Assembly (NCBI GenBank): GCA_900544685.1
Contig: UQWA01000041.1
Span: 1 to 19,378 of the forward strand
Reading direction: 5' to 3'
Source of the DNA: an uncultured Lachnospiraceae bacterium
Lineage (GTDB): Bacteria; Bacillota; Clostridia; Lachnospirales; Lachnospiraceae
Length of the DNA: 19,378 bases
Shown here: positions 1 through 7,161 of the stretch, one piece after another
How positions within the stretch are numbered: position 1 is the stretch's first letter
Layout: each line of letters starts with the position of its first letter
The notes under the pieces: model-generated
Told to the model about the DNA's origin: nothing
Seen by the model: only the letters and a program-made list of their open reading frames with translations
Database searches by the model: none
Translations under genes and position numbers: made by a program

Positions 1-78
1 GATAATTCCTTACTGGCTGTAAGGGATATTAACCATAAATATATTGTAGTAGAAAAGGAGTACTCATGTTGTCACTAA
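1..78 (+). CDS. C-terminal tail of an unidentified upstream gene (partial)
   Basis: Frame 1 is open from the window edge to a TAA at 76-78 and encodes about 25 residues (DNSLLAVRDINHKYIVVEKE followed by YSCCH). It overlaps the ATG of the next gene at 66 by 13 bases, the kind of coupling common in glycosyltransferase operons, and the next gene's ribosome site (AAAAGGAG, 53-60) would lie inside it. The piece is too short to assign to a family, and such a short open frame could be chance. Same-strand continuity with the next gene is the only support. Confidence 0.4.
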   Translation, partial: DNSLLAVRDINHKYIVVEKEYSCCH

Positions 79-1676
79 ACATTTTTCGCTATATCAATTC
101 AGGAAATCTAAAAAACGCATTCTTTCACATAAAGACTTATGGTCTGCGTTCAGTAGTAAGAAAAACTGCAGATTATCTTGAATTTACGAAAACCTATAAC
201 GACTGGCGGCTTTCTCATATTGTTTCATCTGATAATCTGAAACAACAAAAGCACCATGATTTTGCACATAATCCATTAATTAGTATCATTGTTCCAGTGT
301 ATAAGACTCCAGCCAAGTTTCTCAGACAAATGATCGACTCTGTTATTAACCAGACTTATTCCCACTGGGAACTTTGTATTGCAGATGGAAGTGCAGATGA
401 ATCTGCTAATTATATATCAGATATTATTTCCGAGTATCAACAGACTTACCCGAATATTCAATATCAAAAGCTTTCTGCTAATCTGGGTATATCTGGAAAT
501 ACCAATGCTGCATTAGAGATGGCTTCAGGTGATTTTATTGCTTTGTTGGATCATGATGATGTACTCACGCCTGATGCCTTATATGAAATTGTCCAAATGT
601 ATAACCAAAATACTAACTATGATGTTTTCTATACCGATGAAGATAAGGTCAATACAGACTTTACCAGCTACTATGATCCTTATTTCAAACCAGATTTCAA
701 TCTTGACTTACTTCGCTCCTGCAACTATATTACACACTTTTTTGTAGTAAAGGTCACCTTAGCAAAAGGTGTTGGTGGATTTTCTGATCAGTGTAATGGT
801 TCTCAGGATTATGATTTTATTTTAAAAACCTGTGAAAAAGCTACTGCTATTTGCCATATTCCTAAAATTTTGTATCATTGGAGAATCCATTCTGCATCCG
901 TTGCCGGTGATCCGGAAAGTAAGTTATATGCATATGAATCAGCAGTCCGTGCATTGCAAAATCATCTGGATCGCTGTAATGAAAATGCTGTTGCAATACG
1001 CGATCTTCAATATGGATATTACCGTACAGAATATCATTATAATGGCATGCCTCTGGTTTCTATTGTTTTACAAAAATGTACACCCGAGTTGGAGTCACAA
1101 ATACGTTCCGTCACTACGTATTCAAACTACGAAGTAGTTTTCTCTGCATCTGATGCTTCCGGTGAATTTATTTTATTTCTATACCATACTAAAAAGATTC
1201 TTTCCGGTGATTGGATCGAACAGTTACTTGGCAATTGTTCACGCTCAATTGTCGGCATCTGTGGTGGAAAAATCTTTTATAGAAAGGGAAAGATTCTTAG
1301 TTATGGTCTCATATACACTCCAAATGGTCAGCTTCACTCTCCGTTCTATCGCTTGAATGATCTGGATACCGGCTATTGCTATCGAGCAAGAATTCAACAG
1401 TGTTGCAGTGTCATAGCACCTTATTGTTTTATGACAAAACGAACTCTATTAGAGAAAATGTGGCCTACTGTGTCTGATTCAGATTTTGAAAATCAGTTTT
1501 ACAATTATTGCCACAAAATACGAGAACATAACTATGCTATTACTATTTTACCAAATGTATCTGTTCTGTGTTCTCCAACTGGTAATACGCTTCCCGCTTT
1601 TCCATATTACGCTGGAAAAACAGATCCATTTTACAATCCAAATTTTTCATCAAATAAAATGTATCATCTTTCATAA
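66..1676 (+). CDS. Two-module family 2 glycosyltransferase, second module degenerate
   Basis: Probable cytoplasmic, membrane-associated enzyme that transfers a sugar from a nucleotide donor during surface polysaccharide assembly. The 536 residues hold an N-terminal extension (about 1-68), a complete GT2 catalytic module (about 70-310) and a second GT2-like module (about 328-500). The first module has the nucleotide-binding start LISIIVPVYK at 71-80, a metal-binding DHDD at 162-165, the EDKVN segment near 192 and an HWRIH motif near 271, all typical of rhamnan or O-antigen type GT2 proteins. The second module begins PLVSIVLQ at 329, but the usual acidic NND-type metal site after the GDYLLFL-like strand reads YHT (373-375), and the stretch before it is shortened. 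The start is fixed by AAAAGGAG six bases upstream. The enzyme class is sure; the sugar is not known. Confidence 0.9.
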   Translation: MLSLNIFRYINSGNLKNAFFHIKTYGLRSVVRKTADYLEFTKTYNDWRLSHIVSSDNLKQQKHHDFAHNPLISIIVPVYKTPAKFLRQMIDSVINQTYSHWELCIADGSADESANYISDIISEYQQTYPNIQYQKLSANLGISGNTNAALEMASGDFIALLDHDDVLTPDALYEIVQMYNQNTNYDVFYTDEDKVNTDFTSYYDPYFKPDFNLDLLRSCNYITHFFVVKVTLAKGVGGFSDQCNGSQDYDFILKTCEKATAICHIPKILYHWRIHSASVAGDPESKLYAYESAVRALQNHLDRCNENAVAIRDLQYGYYRTEYHYNGMPLVSIVLQKCTPELESQIRSVTTYSNYEVVFSASDASGEFILFLYHTKKILSGDWIEQLLGNCSRSIVGICGGKIFYRKGKILSYGLIYTPNGQLHSPFYRLNDLDTGYCYRARIQQCCSVIAPYCFMTKRTLLEKMWPTVSDSDFENQFYNYCHKIREHNYAITILPNVSVLCSPTGNTLPAFPYYAGKTDPFYNPNFSSNKMYHLS

Positions 1677-1720
1677 ATCAAAGAGGCTATCTGATCATTG
1701 AGCAGATGGCCTCTTTGATT
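1676..1720. terminator. Strong hairpin terminator shared by two convergent units
   Basis: An 18-bp stem (1676-1693 with 1703-1720, one G-U pair on the plus strand) encloses a 9-base loop. It starts at the stop codon of the plus-strand transferase. It is also the only hairpin found after the minus-strand operon that ends at 1787, so it probably serves both directions. The T-run on each side is weak (ATTTCTC on the plus strand). The 66 bases from 1721 to 1786 hold nothing else recognisable. Confidence 0.8.
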
Positions 1721-1786
1721 TCTCAATCTCATCTTTTAACAATCATAGCAAATAATTAATTCATTGTAGTTCATACTCATTTAAAA

Positions 1787-2743
1787 TCATATTCTACCTA
1801 AACCAAACAGTATACGAACCATAATTTCTTCTACTATTCCCTGCCTGAACCAGACCGGATAGAATATTTTCTTTAATGCTTTTCCAAATGAGTATTTACT
1901 ATCTTTAAAAAGTTCCATAACCTTTTGATCCCTCGGTTTTAACTGTAACATATATATATCTGCAAATTCTGCCAATTGTTCCCGAATGTTCTTAAAGTAA
2001 TCATTTAAGAAGAACTTTTTAAATCTCCAGATCTGCATTGCCAGAAAACTTTTCCCCCCCGGACTTACAGATATTTCCAGTCTGCGATATTTCACAGACA
2101 CATAGTTTTTATCATAGATCACCCGTCCAAATGCTGCACAGATCATATAAGTCCACCAGTCATGGCCACAGCAATGCTCTGGCTGATGTTCAAGCATCAT
2201 TTTCCTTGCGCATTGATTGAACACACTGTTAAATCCCAGTGAAATACAATCCAACAAAGAATTGGCGAAGGATGGTCCTCTCTGATGTACCAGCCCATGT
2301 TTTTCAAATTCCATATTACAATTATAATAATCATAAGAAGAGAAATACAGTACCGGATGTTCCGACTCATTCTTATGTTCAAATTTATCTTTTTGAAGTT
2401 CTTTTACAGCTCGTTCTATCTTTTCAGGCAGCCACACATCATCCTGATCACACCAGGCGTAATAGTCAGCTTCACCGCTGGTTCTCATAACTTCAAAAAA
2501 ACTATTGATAAAGCCCATGTTTTTTCCCTGTGAAAAATACAGCTTTCCATCCTGTTCATATTTTTTTAAAATGGCTACTGTCTGATCCTTGGATCCATCA
2601 TCCCTTATATACAATTCCATATTTGGATATGTCTGATTCAGGATGCTTTCAATCTGCTCTTTAATATATTGTTCCCCATTATAAGTAGACATCAGTACAA
2701 TTACTTTTGGATACTTCTTATTTTTTTTACATTCTGATTCCAT
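1787..2743 (-). CDS. Family 2 glycosyltransferase, rhamnosyltransferase-like
   Basis: A 318-residue GT2 enzyme. The N-terminus carries the nucleotide-binding strand VIVLMSTYNGEQYIKEQI (about 14-31), then IRDDGSKDQT near 46-55, and the metal-binding motif CDQDDVW at 98-104. That last motif is characteristic of Gram-positive and Gram-negative rhamnosyltransferases that use dTDP-L-rhamnose. The remainder is the acceptor-side region with a hydrophobic, basic C-terminus and no clear transmembrane helix. It is the last gene of the minus-strand unit: its ATG sits 17 bases inside the end of the preceding transferase gene, and GAGG lies 8 bases before the start within that gene, implying translational coupling. 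With rfbABCD nearby, rhamnose is the likely donor sugar (inference). Linkage and acceptor cannot be read from sequence. Confidence 0.9.
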   Translation of the reverse strand: MESECKKNKKYPKVIVLMSTYNGEQYIKEQIESILNQTYPNMELYIRDDGSKDQTVAILKKYEQDGKLYFSQGKNMGFINSFFEVMRTSGEADYYAWCDQDDVWLPEKIERAVKELQKDKFEHKNESEHPVLYFSSYDYYNCNMEFEKHGLVHQRGPSFANSLLDCISLGFNSVFNQCARKMMLEHQPEHCCGHDWWTYMICAAFGRVIYDKNYVSVKYRRLEISVSPGGKSFLAMQIWRFKKFFLNDYFKNIREQLAEFADIYMLQLKPRDQKVMELFKDSKYSFGKALKKIFYPVWFRQGIVEEIMVRILFGLGRI

Positions 2744-3563
2744 CTTTTATTCCTCGTATCACTGCTTTGGAGCTTGCCACTCTGTTTTTCTCGAATATAA
2801 TTCTTTTTACAATATAGCCTATCAGAAAAAAACTCTGTTGTCCCATATTTAAGAATGACTTATGCTTTTTCATATAATAGATCTGGTTTCGAACAGAATA
2901 ATATACTCTTACCGACGAATAATTAAATAAATAGAATTTTCTTCCCAATATAGAGAATTCACCGCTTATATTGCCATATTGCTGATGAATCAATGCAGAA
3001 TCAACCTGGTAGATACGATATCCATGTTCTCGTAATCGGGTGCAATATTCCATATCTACAAAATCAATAAACATCTTGTCATCGAATTTTCCTACTGCAT
3101 TCCAAACTTCTATACTCGTCAATGATCCAGCTGTGATACAACTGTCTACCGTTGTCACCTGTGAATTTCCAGGTTTCGCCAAGGCACTTCTCATCTTATC
3201 GTCTGTCGCTCTCGGACAGATTATACCTGCATATGGCTTATCCATATACGCAGTTAATTTTCCTACCATATCCTTCTCACACACAGAATCATCATCTAAT
3301 GTTAAGAGCCATGCATAGCCCTGATTCTGTGCTTCACTCATTAATTGATTAAGCGCTGTAGCAATTCCTGCATTTTTTTCATTTTCAATCAGTTCACATA
3401 TTGAAAACAGTTTTAGCATTTTTTTTACTTCTTCTAAATTATTGGAATGATTATCCACCAGAAAGACTTTTTCTACTTGTGATTCTATCACTTCCAGATT
3501 TTTCTTCAATCGATCTATATCTGGATTATACAATACAATTCCAGCAGCAATCCTATTCTGCAT
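2727..3563 (-). CDS. Family 2 glycosyltransferase, rhamnosyltransferase family
   Basis: A 278-residue GT2 enzyme starting MQNRIAAGIVLYNPDIDRLK, a form typical of the bacterial rhamnosyltransferase family (RfbF-like). VDNHSNN at 36-42 and the metal site TLDDDS at 88-93 match that family. The reading frame is open further upstream, but that stretch lies inside the DUF2304 gene. The ATG at 3561-3563 is preceded by GAGGG at good spacing and overlaps the DUF2304 stop by 11 bases, so I chose this start. The central FVDMEYCTRLREHG region resembles the acceptor and catalytic-base area of these enzymes. It forms one co-translated unit with its neighbours and probably adds L-rhamnose from dTDP-L-rhamnose to the growing lipid-linked chain; the sugar is inferred from the family and the rfb genes in the window. 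Confidence 0.9.
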   Translation of the reverse strand: MQNRIAAGIVLYNPDIDRLKKNLEVIESQVEKVFLVDNHSNNLEEVKKMLKLFSICELIENEKNAGIATALNQLMSEAQNQGYAWLLTLDDDSVCEKDMVGKLTAYMDKPYAGIICPRATDDKMRSALAKPGNSQVTTVDSCITAGSLTSIEVWNAVGKFDDKMFIDFVDMEYCTRLREHGYRIYQVDSALIHQQYGNISGEFSILGRKFYLFNYSSVRVYYSVRNQIYYMKKHKSFLNMGQQSFFLIGYIVKRIIFEKNRVASSKAVIRGIKDGIRM

Positions 3564-3942
3564 GAGATTTTCCCTCTTTTTCTTCTTCATCCAGATGTTT
3601 GATATCCTTCTTTGCTGAATGAGAACGAATGGCCAATTCGGAAGACAGAATGGATATCTTTTCTTCCAACTGTGAAACCACAATTGATAGTGTAAATATT
3701 TTTTCAACTAATAAGAAAATCACTACCAGATAAATCAGATTGGCTGGTGATATAAATCCCAATAATCGACTTAACCAAAATGATATTTCTGGAAAAATTG
3801 CAAGAATCAATAATATAAATGCGAAAAATGTCCAGAATATGGCATCTTCCATCTTAACTTTAAACTTTCTTATTTGCCACAGAATCCATATTACAGTGAA
3901 TATCGATGCCACAACCAATAAGACTCTCAATGTTGGTGACAT
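3553..3942 (-). CDS. DUF2304 small membrane protein
   Basis: A 129-residue protein with three predicted membrane segments (about 3-24, 33-57 and 61-84) followed by a charged, coiled-coil-like cytoplasmic tail (about 85-129) rich in Glu and Lys. This fits the DUF2304 family, which is repeatedly found directly after a dolichyl-phosphate-mannose-synthase-like GT2, as here. The start ATG shares one base with the stop of that transferase (TAATG at 3940-3944), so the two are almost certainly translated together at matched levels. A likely role is to anchor or assist the partner enzyme at the membrane when a sugar is loaded on polyprenyl phosphate. The biochemical function of the family is not settled. 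The tail also overlaps the next transferase by 11 bases. Confidence 0.85.
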   Translation of the reverse strand: MSPTLRVLLVVASIFTVIWILWQIRKFKVKMEDAIFWTFFAFILLILAIFPEISFWLSRLLGFISPANLIYLVVIFLLVEKIFTLSIVVSQLEEKISILSSELAIRSHSAKKDIKHLDEEEKEGKSHAE

Positions 3943-4646
3943 TACTGATCCTCCTTTTTACGTCTTCGAACCCACTGAAAGATGAAAATAGAAAACATCA
4001 TTTTCATCATATACCAGAGAGAATTCTTAAAATTCAAATAACTGACTCCGGCAATTCGCTCATGCATCTCTACCTGCACTTCTTCAATCTTAACACCACA
4101 GTTTAGCAAATAAGCCAATGTATCCGGCTCTGGGCTGTAATGCATATCATATCCAAATCGTTTAATCATCTTTTTATTAAAGAGACGCATACCAGAGGTA
4201 ACATCTCCGATATACTTTCCTCTTGTAGTCAGATAAATGGCTGCTGTAATCAGCTGACTTCCAATCATTCTGGAATTAAATGGCTTCTTTTCTGTTTTAA
4301 ATCTGGAACCGATAACAATATCTGCACCTGTCTGTTCCATACATTCCTGTAGATCCTTAATATACATTGGATCATGCTGACCATCACCGTCCAACTGAAT
4401 AACATAGTCATATCCATAATAGTTAGCATACCGCATGCCGCTTTTAATAGCTCCGGATAATCCTACATTCACTGGAAGATCTAGCAGATTATAGCCGCGC
4501 CTTGCGCTTATTTTTCTGGTATCATCTGTAGATCCATCATTGATAATTACATAATCATATTGGGGATAATTTTCAATCAGATTATCTACTACGCGCTCTA
4601 TATTTTCTGCTTCATTGTAAGCAGGAATCATAATTAATATCTTCAA
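3942..4646 (-). CDS. DPM1-like polyprenyl-phosphate glycosyltransferase (TTG start)
   Basis: A 234-residue GT2 protein of the dolichyl-phosphate-mannose-synthase type. Motifs: MIPAYNEAENIERVV at 6-20, INDGSTDDT at 35-43, metal-binding QLDGDGQHDP at 84-93 and IGSRF near 116-120. There are no C-terminal membrane helices, unlike the GtrB group; the adjacent DUF2304 protein may supply that function. It would transfer a sugar from a nucleotide donor to polyprenyl phosphate on the cytoplasmic face, giving a donor for extracytoplasmic side-chain transfer (inference). The first codon is TTG (4644-4646), eight bases after AGAGGAG; no in-frame ATG or GTG is suitably placed. It is the first gene of the four-gene minus-strand unit, with the extended -10 promoter element at 4716-4755 upstream. 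A fragment of a paralogue survives near 6.5 kb. Confidence 0.88.
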   Translation of the reverse strand: MKILIMIPAYNEAENIERVVDNLIENYPQYDYVIINDGSTDDTRKISARRGYNLLDLPVNVGLSGAIKSGMRYANYYGYDYVIQLDGDGQHDPMYIKDLQECMEQTGADIVIGSRFKTEKKPFNSRMIGSQLITAAIYLTTRGKYIGDVTSGMRLFNKKMIKRFGYDMHYSPEPDTLAYLLNCGVKIEEVQVEMHERIAGVSYLNFKNSLWYMMKMMFSIFIFQWVRRRKKEDQ

Positions 4647-4715
4647 GTGTGTTTCTCCTCTATTTTGGGCTATCCCTTATGTATCTTTAACCACCTTTTA
4701 AACATAATTATAAGT

Positions 4716-4755
4716 ATTATAACAAAGTCTATTAAAAAGAGAAACCCTATAGTTT
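4716..4755 (-). promoter_or_regulatory. Conserved extended -10 promoter block, copy A
   Basis: On the minus strand this block reads TGTTATAAT (an extended -10) at 4716-4724, preceded by the conserved stretch ACTATAGGGTTTCTCTTT. The same 40-base block occurs at 8028-8067, matching at 35 of 40 positions, and again lies upstream of a minus-strand glycosyltransferase. The -35 region is poor (TTTCTC at 17-base spacing), which is tolerable with an extended -10. It would drive the operon starting at 4646, with a leader of roughly 60 bases. Confidence 0.65.
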
Positions 4756-4763
4756 ATAAAAAC

Positions 4764-4797
4764 AGGCTATCACAAATCTTCCAATTTGTAACAGCCT
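4764..4797 (-). terminator. Terminator of rfbD
   Basis: A 14-bp stem (4784-4797 with 4764-4777) around a 6-base loop is followed on the minus strand by TGTTTTTATAAA. Two positions are G-U pairs in the minus-strand RNA but would be mismatches in plus-strand RNA, which fixes the direction. It lies 9 bases after the rfbD stop and just ahead of the next operon's promoter. Confidence 0.85.
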
Positions 4798-4805
4798 TTT
4801 CTTTC

Positions 4806-5720
4806 CTAATATTCTATAATTTTTAAATATCTTGTCAATGCATCCTGCCAGGTTGGTAACGGCTGAAATCCTGCTTCTATCAGCTTTTTCTTATCCAGTC
4901 TGCTATTAAATGGCCGTGCTGCCTTTGAAACTCCATACTCTTCCGTAGACACTGGTATGACTTTTGTCTGATATCCTGCCTGCCTATATATTTCACAGGT
5001 AAAGTCATACCAGGAAATATAACCGCCTTCATTCGTTGCATGATAATAACCATATTTTTCAGTTTCAATCATGTCTACCAGAAGTCTTGCCAGATCTAAA
5101 GTATAAGTCGGAGTTCCAATCTGATCATTTACAACTCGTACCGTATCATGACTCTTTCCAACATTCAGCATCGTCTTAATGAAGTTCTTTCCATTAACAC
5201 CAAATACCCAGGCAATTCTTACAATAAAGTACTTCTCTAACTGACTACTGACCGCAAGTTCTCCTTCCAGCTTTGTCTGACCATAGATATTTAATGGTTT
5301 GTAATCTTTACAATCTGGCTTCCACGGCGTTTCGCCCTGTCCGTCAAATACATAATCTGTACTCAGATACACCATCTTTGCACCGATTTTCTTGCAGACT
5401 TTTGCAATGTTATCTGTTCCACCTGCATTGATTGCACGCACCTTCTCTGCTTTATCATCGTCTTCTGCCATATCTACTGCTGTCCACGCTGCGCAGTGTA
5501 CTACAACGTCTGGCTTTAAATCTGTAATGATTCTTTCAACTACTTCTTTATCTGTGATATCCATCTGCACATATGGCATCTCAGTCACTGCTGTATGATC
5601 CTGAATACCAGAATATTCTGGTGCGATATCTGTTCCAATTCCTTCATAGCCTCTGCTCTGTAGCTCATTCATGACATCATGCCCAAGTTGACCGGCAACT
5701 CCTGTTACAAATATCTTCAT
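4806..5720 (-). CDS. rfbD: dTDP-4-dehydrorhamnose reductase
   Basis: Last enzyme of dTDP-L-rhamnose synthesis, reducing dTDP-4-keto-L-rhamnose with NAD(P)H in the cytoplasm. The 304 residues match the usual family length. The protein begins with a Rossmann nucleotide-binding motif (VTGVAGQLGHDV, about 5-16), has the sugar-binding STDYVFDG segment near 120, the catalytic YGQTKLEGE (Tyr-x-x-x-Lys) near 146-154, and RIAWVFG near 168. GGGGTGA lies seven bases before the ATG. It follows the broken rfbC copy by 27 bases and was probably once co-transcribed with it. The intact rfbABC operon is about 2.5 kb upstream, so rhamnose synthesis is split between two transcripts here. Confidence 0.96.
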   Translation of the reverse strand: MKIFVTGVAGQLGHDVMNELQSRGYEGIGTDIAPEYSGIQDHTAVTEMPYVQMDITDKEVVERIITDLKPDVVVHCAAWTAVDMAEDDDKAEKVRAINAGGTDNIAKVCKKIGAKMVYLSTDYVFDGQGETPWKPDCKDYKPLNIYGQTKLEGELAVSSQLEKYFIVRIAWVFGVNGKNFIKTMLNVGKSHDTVRVVNDQIGTPTYTLDLARLLVDMIETEKYGYYHATNEGGYISWYDFTCEIYRQAGYQTKVIPVSTEEYGVSKAARPFNSRLDKKKLIEAGFQPLPTWQDALTRYLKIIEY

Positions 5721-5747
5721 CTTTCTGTCACCCCTTTTAATTAATAT

Positions 5748-6226
5748 TTAAAAACGAAATGTAGCCTTGATTCCCAGCCATTTCTGGTCTTTATCGCTGA
5801 GGTTCAGTGCGGTACCATCTTCTATCACGTATCCTTCTGCGGATGCGCTTCCATGGTAGCTGCCCTTTACCTGTGGCCACTGGATGCCGATCTCCGGATC
5901 ATTCCATACCATTCCACCTTCATCTCTTGGATGATAAAAGTCAGTGCATTTATAGCAGAATTCAGCAATATCGGATAATACCAGAAAACCATGTGCAAAT
6001 CCCTGTGGGATGTAGAACTGCTTCTGGAAATGCAGTCCACGCAGGACGCCTTTTGTGGAGCAGGACTGGTTATCCTGTACGAATACCATATCCAGTCCGG
6101 CTTCTTTCATATCGTTTTCATTGTATGTTTCCATAAAGTATCCACGGGAATCTCCATGCACGGTCGGTTCGATCACGCACAGTCCCTGAATGCCGCCTAC
6201 ATTTTTTCTACTTTAATCTGTCCCAT
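5748..6226 (-). pseudogene. Broken second copy of rfbC (dTDP-4-dehydrorhamnose 3,5-epimerase)
   Basis: Nearly identical in DNA to the intact rfbC at 8240-8848 but inactivated twice. The A-tract after codon 7 has six A instead of seven (6202-6207), giving MGQIKVEKM and then TAG. Further on, 129 bases (43 codons) are missing: the intact gene has the 11-bp repeat GAACTGCTTCT at 8507-8517 and 8636-8646, and this copy keeps only one, at 6015-6025. The lost residues include the PQGKLVRV and YDVAVDLR strands of the cupin barrel, with the conserved active-site Lys, so translation from an internal GTG at 6176 (142 aa) should not give an active epimerase. The remains still hold the His of LRGLHFQ and FAHGF. 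Strong similarity to the intact copy indicates a recent duplication. Confidence 0.92.
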
Positions 6227-6246
6227 TGTTATCTGTCTCCATGCAT
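5748..6246 (-). repeat. Direct repeat of the rfbC region, copy 1
   Basis: This stretch aligns with 8240-8868 in the same orientation over the whole rfbC gene, plus the last bases of rfbB with the ribosome site (CATGGAGACAGATAA). It differs by the 129-base deletion, one lost A and a scattering of substitutions. Similarity stops just beyond 6246. The two copies are about 2 kb apart and flank a glycosyltransferase gene, an IS200-type element and a transferase fragment, so recombination between them could delete that cassette. Confidence 0.85.
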
Positions 6247-6431
6247 TTGTTTTTCCATAATCATTTTTCCTGTGAGCAAAAGGTTTGTCCGTCTATTCTT
6301 TTTTATTCAATCGTGATGTCAGACAAATGTATTAATTCATCTATCTTTATTTTTATAATATAATCTTCCATGTTCTCATCTTAAATCTGCAGAATCAATG
6401 TACTTACTTTTTCTTACTGGAACAGGAGGAT
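6247..6431. other. Gap between broken rfbC and the transferase fragment
   Basis: AT-rich DNA with no convincing gene, RNA or clear promoter. On the minus strand there are AT-rich -10-like strings near 6353-6366 and an imperfect inverted pair (TTTGTC with GACAAA), but no good -35 partner. A promoter for rfbD would have to lie here or read through from upstream; I cannot place one with confidence. Confidence 0.4.
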
Positions 6432-6520
6432 CTAAAAATGCTTTCTCATCATGTACCAAATTGAGTTCTTGAAACTCATGTAACTGACTTCCATAATTTG
6501 CTCGTGCATCTGTACTTTTC
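6432..6520 (-). pseudogene. C-terminal fragment of a DPM1-like glycosyltransferase
   Basis: Minus-strand translation gives HNQGKVQMHEQIMEVSYMSF followed by KNSIWYMMRKHF and a stop at 6432-6434. This matches residues near 195-220 of the intact enzyme encoded at 3942-4646 (VEMHERIAGVSYLNFKNS, LWYMM), with 16 of 23 positions identical by eye. The first 190 or so residues are missing: the match stops at the edge of the IS200-type element. The differences are too many for a very recent copy of the gene in this window, so it is probably the end of a separate paralogue lost by deletion next to the element. Confidence 0.75.
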
Positions 6521-6609
6521 CTTGATTATGCCCCTATAAGGGGGCTATGCCTGCAACGCCTGAAAGGCGGATGCCTCAAGCACTTATACCGGCTGGCCTC
6601 TAAAAGAGG

Positions 6610-7028
6610 CTATCTTCTAGTATCTTCTCTTTTCGATTCTTCTTTTTGTTGCTGAATGTATTCCTTTACCGCATCTTCTGTGATATTGCCTACTGTTGCG
6701 ACATAATATCCTCTGGCCTCAAAAGCTTTTGACCATCCATTTACACTTTCCGGATATTTATCGTGTATCATTAATGCACTCTTTCCTTTTATGTACCCTA
6801 CCACATCTGACACTTTTTCGCTTGGTGGAATGCTTAAACACAAATGTACATGATCTGCGCATACTGCACCTTCTACTATTTCTATGTTCCGGTAATCGCA
6901 CAGTTTTTTATTATTTCTCTTACATCTGCTTTTAATCTTCCATACATAATTCGTTTTCTATACTTTGGTATAAACACTATATGATACTGGCATTTATACC
7001 TTGTATGTGATAAACTACTACTGTCCAC
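6610..7028 (-). pseudogene. tnpA: IS200-type transposase TnpA (HUH Y1), frameshifted
   Basis: Single-strand DNA transposase of the Y1 HUH class. Starting at GTG (7026-7028) with AGGAGG upstream, it reads VDSSSLSHTRYKCQYHIVF, the usual IS200 N-terminus, up to REIIK near 6910. There a run of six A (6904-6909) replaces the seven expected, so the frame ends at a TAG shortly after. Adding one A restores KKLCDYRNIEIVEG and then ADHVHLCLS with the metal-binding His-x-His, YIKGKSALMIHDKYPE, ARGYYVATVGN and the segment VKEYIQQQ with the likely catalytic Tyr. The restored length is about 139 residues, normal for IS200. No accessory TnpB or IscB gene is present. As read here the transposase is inactive unless the frameshift is bypassed or is a sequencing error. 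Confidence 0.88.
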
Positions 7029-7036
7029 GTTGGACC

Positions 7037-7094
7037 GCCTCCTATTCTCTTTAGTATTGGCTTGAGACACCTTTACTATTGTATCATAGGAGGC
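7037..7094 (-). promoter_or_regulatory. tnpA leader stem that can mask the ribosome site
   Basis: In the minus-strand leader GCCTCCTAT (7086-7094) is perfectly complementary to ATAGGAGGC (7037-7045), which contains the tnpA Shine-Dalgarno sequence, with 40 bases between. Folding would hide the ribosome site. IS200 elements are known to restrain transposase synthesis with such leader structures, so the feature is probably ancestral to the element. Confidence 0.65.
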
Positions 7095-7161
7095 ATTATT
7101 ATACATTCTACAACGTCACTACTACACTATTCGCCCCAGCATAGCTGGGGGATTAGCTCTT

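Larger units (their letters stand above)
6522..7157 (-). mobile_element. Degenerate IS200/IS605-family insertion sequence (about 0.64 kb)
   Basis: The element carries only a tnpA gene (frameshifted) flanked by short imperfect hairpins rather than inverted repeats, the layout of single-strand-transposing IS200 elements. At the end upstream of tnpA, CCCCAGC (7134-7140) pairs with GCTGGGG (7144-7150) around a 3-base loop. At the other end are GCCCC / GGGGC (6530-6545), CGCCT / AGGCG (6557-6569) and GCCTCT / AGAGGC (6596-6610); the last overlaps the tnpA stop and may act as its terminator. The outer borders are estimates, as this family makes no target duplication. It sits between the stop codon of a GT2 gene (7162) and a fragment of another transferase. 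Confidence 0.75.

Noticed and set aside
6376..6528. Second open frame across the transferase fragment ending FLDPPVPVRKSKYIDSADLR
   Set aside because: It reads protein-like but has no start codon and begins at a stop beside the element, while a different frame clearly matches the DPM1-like enzyme; probably chance.
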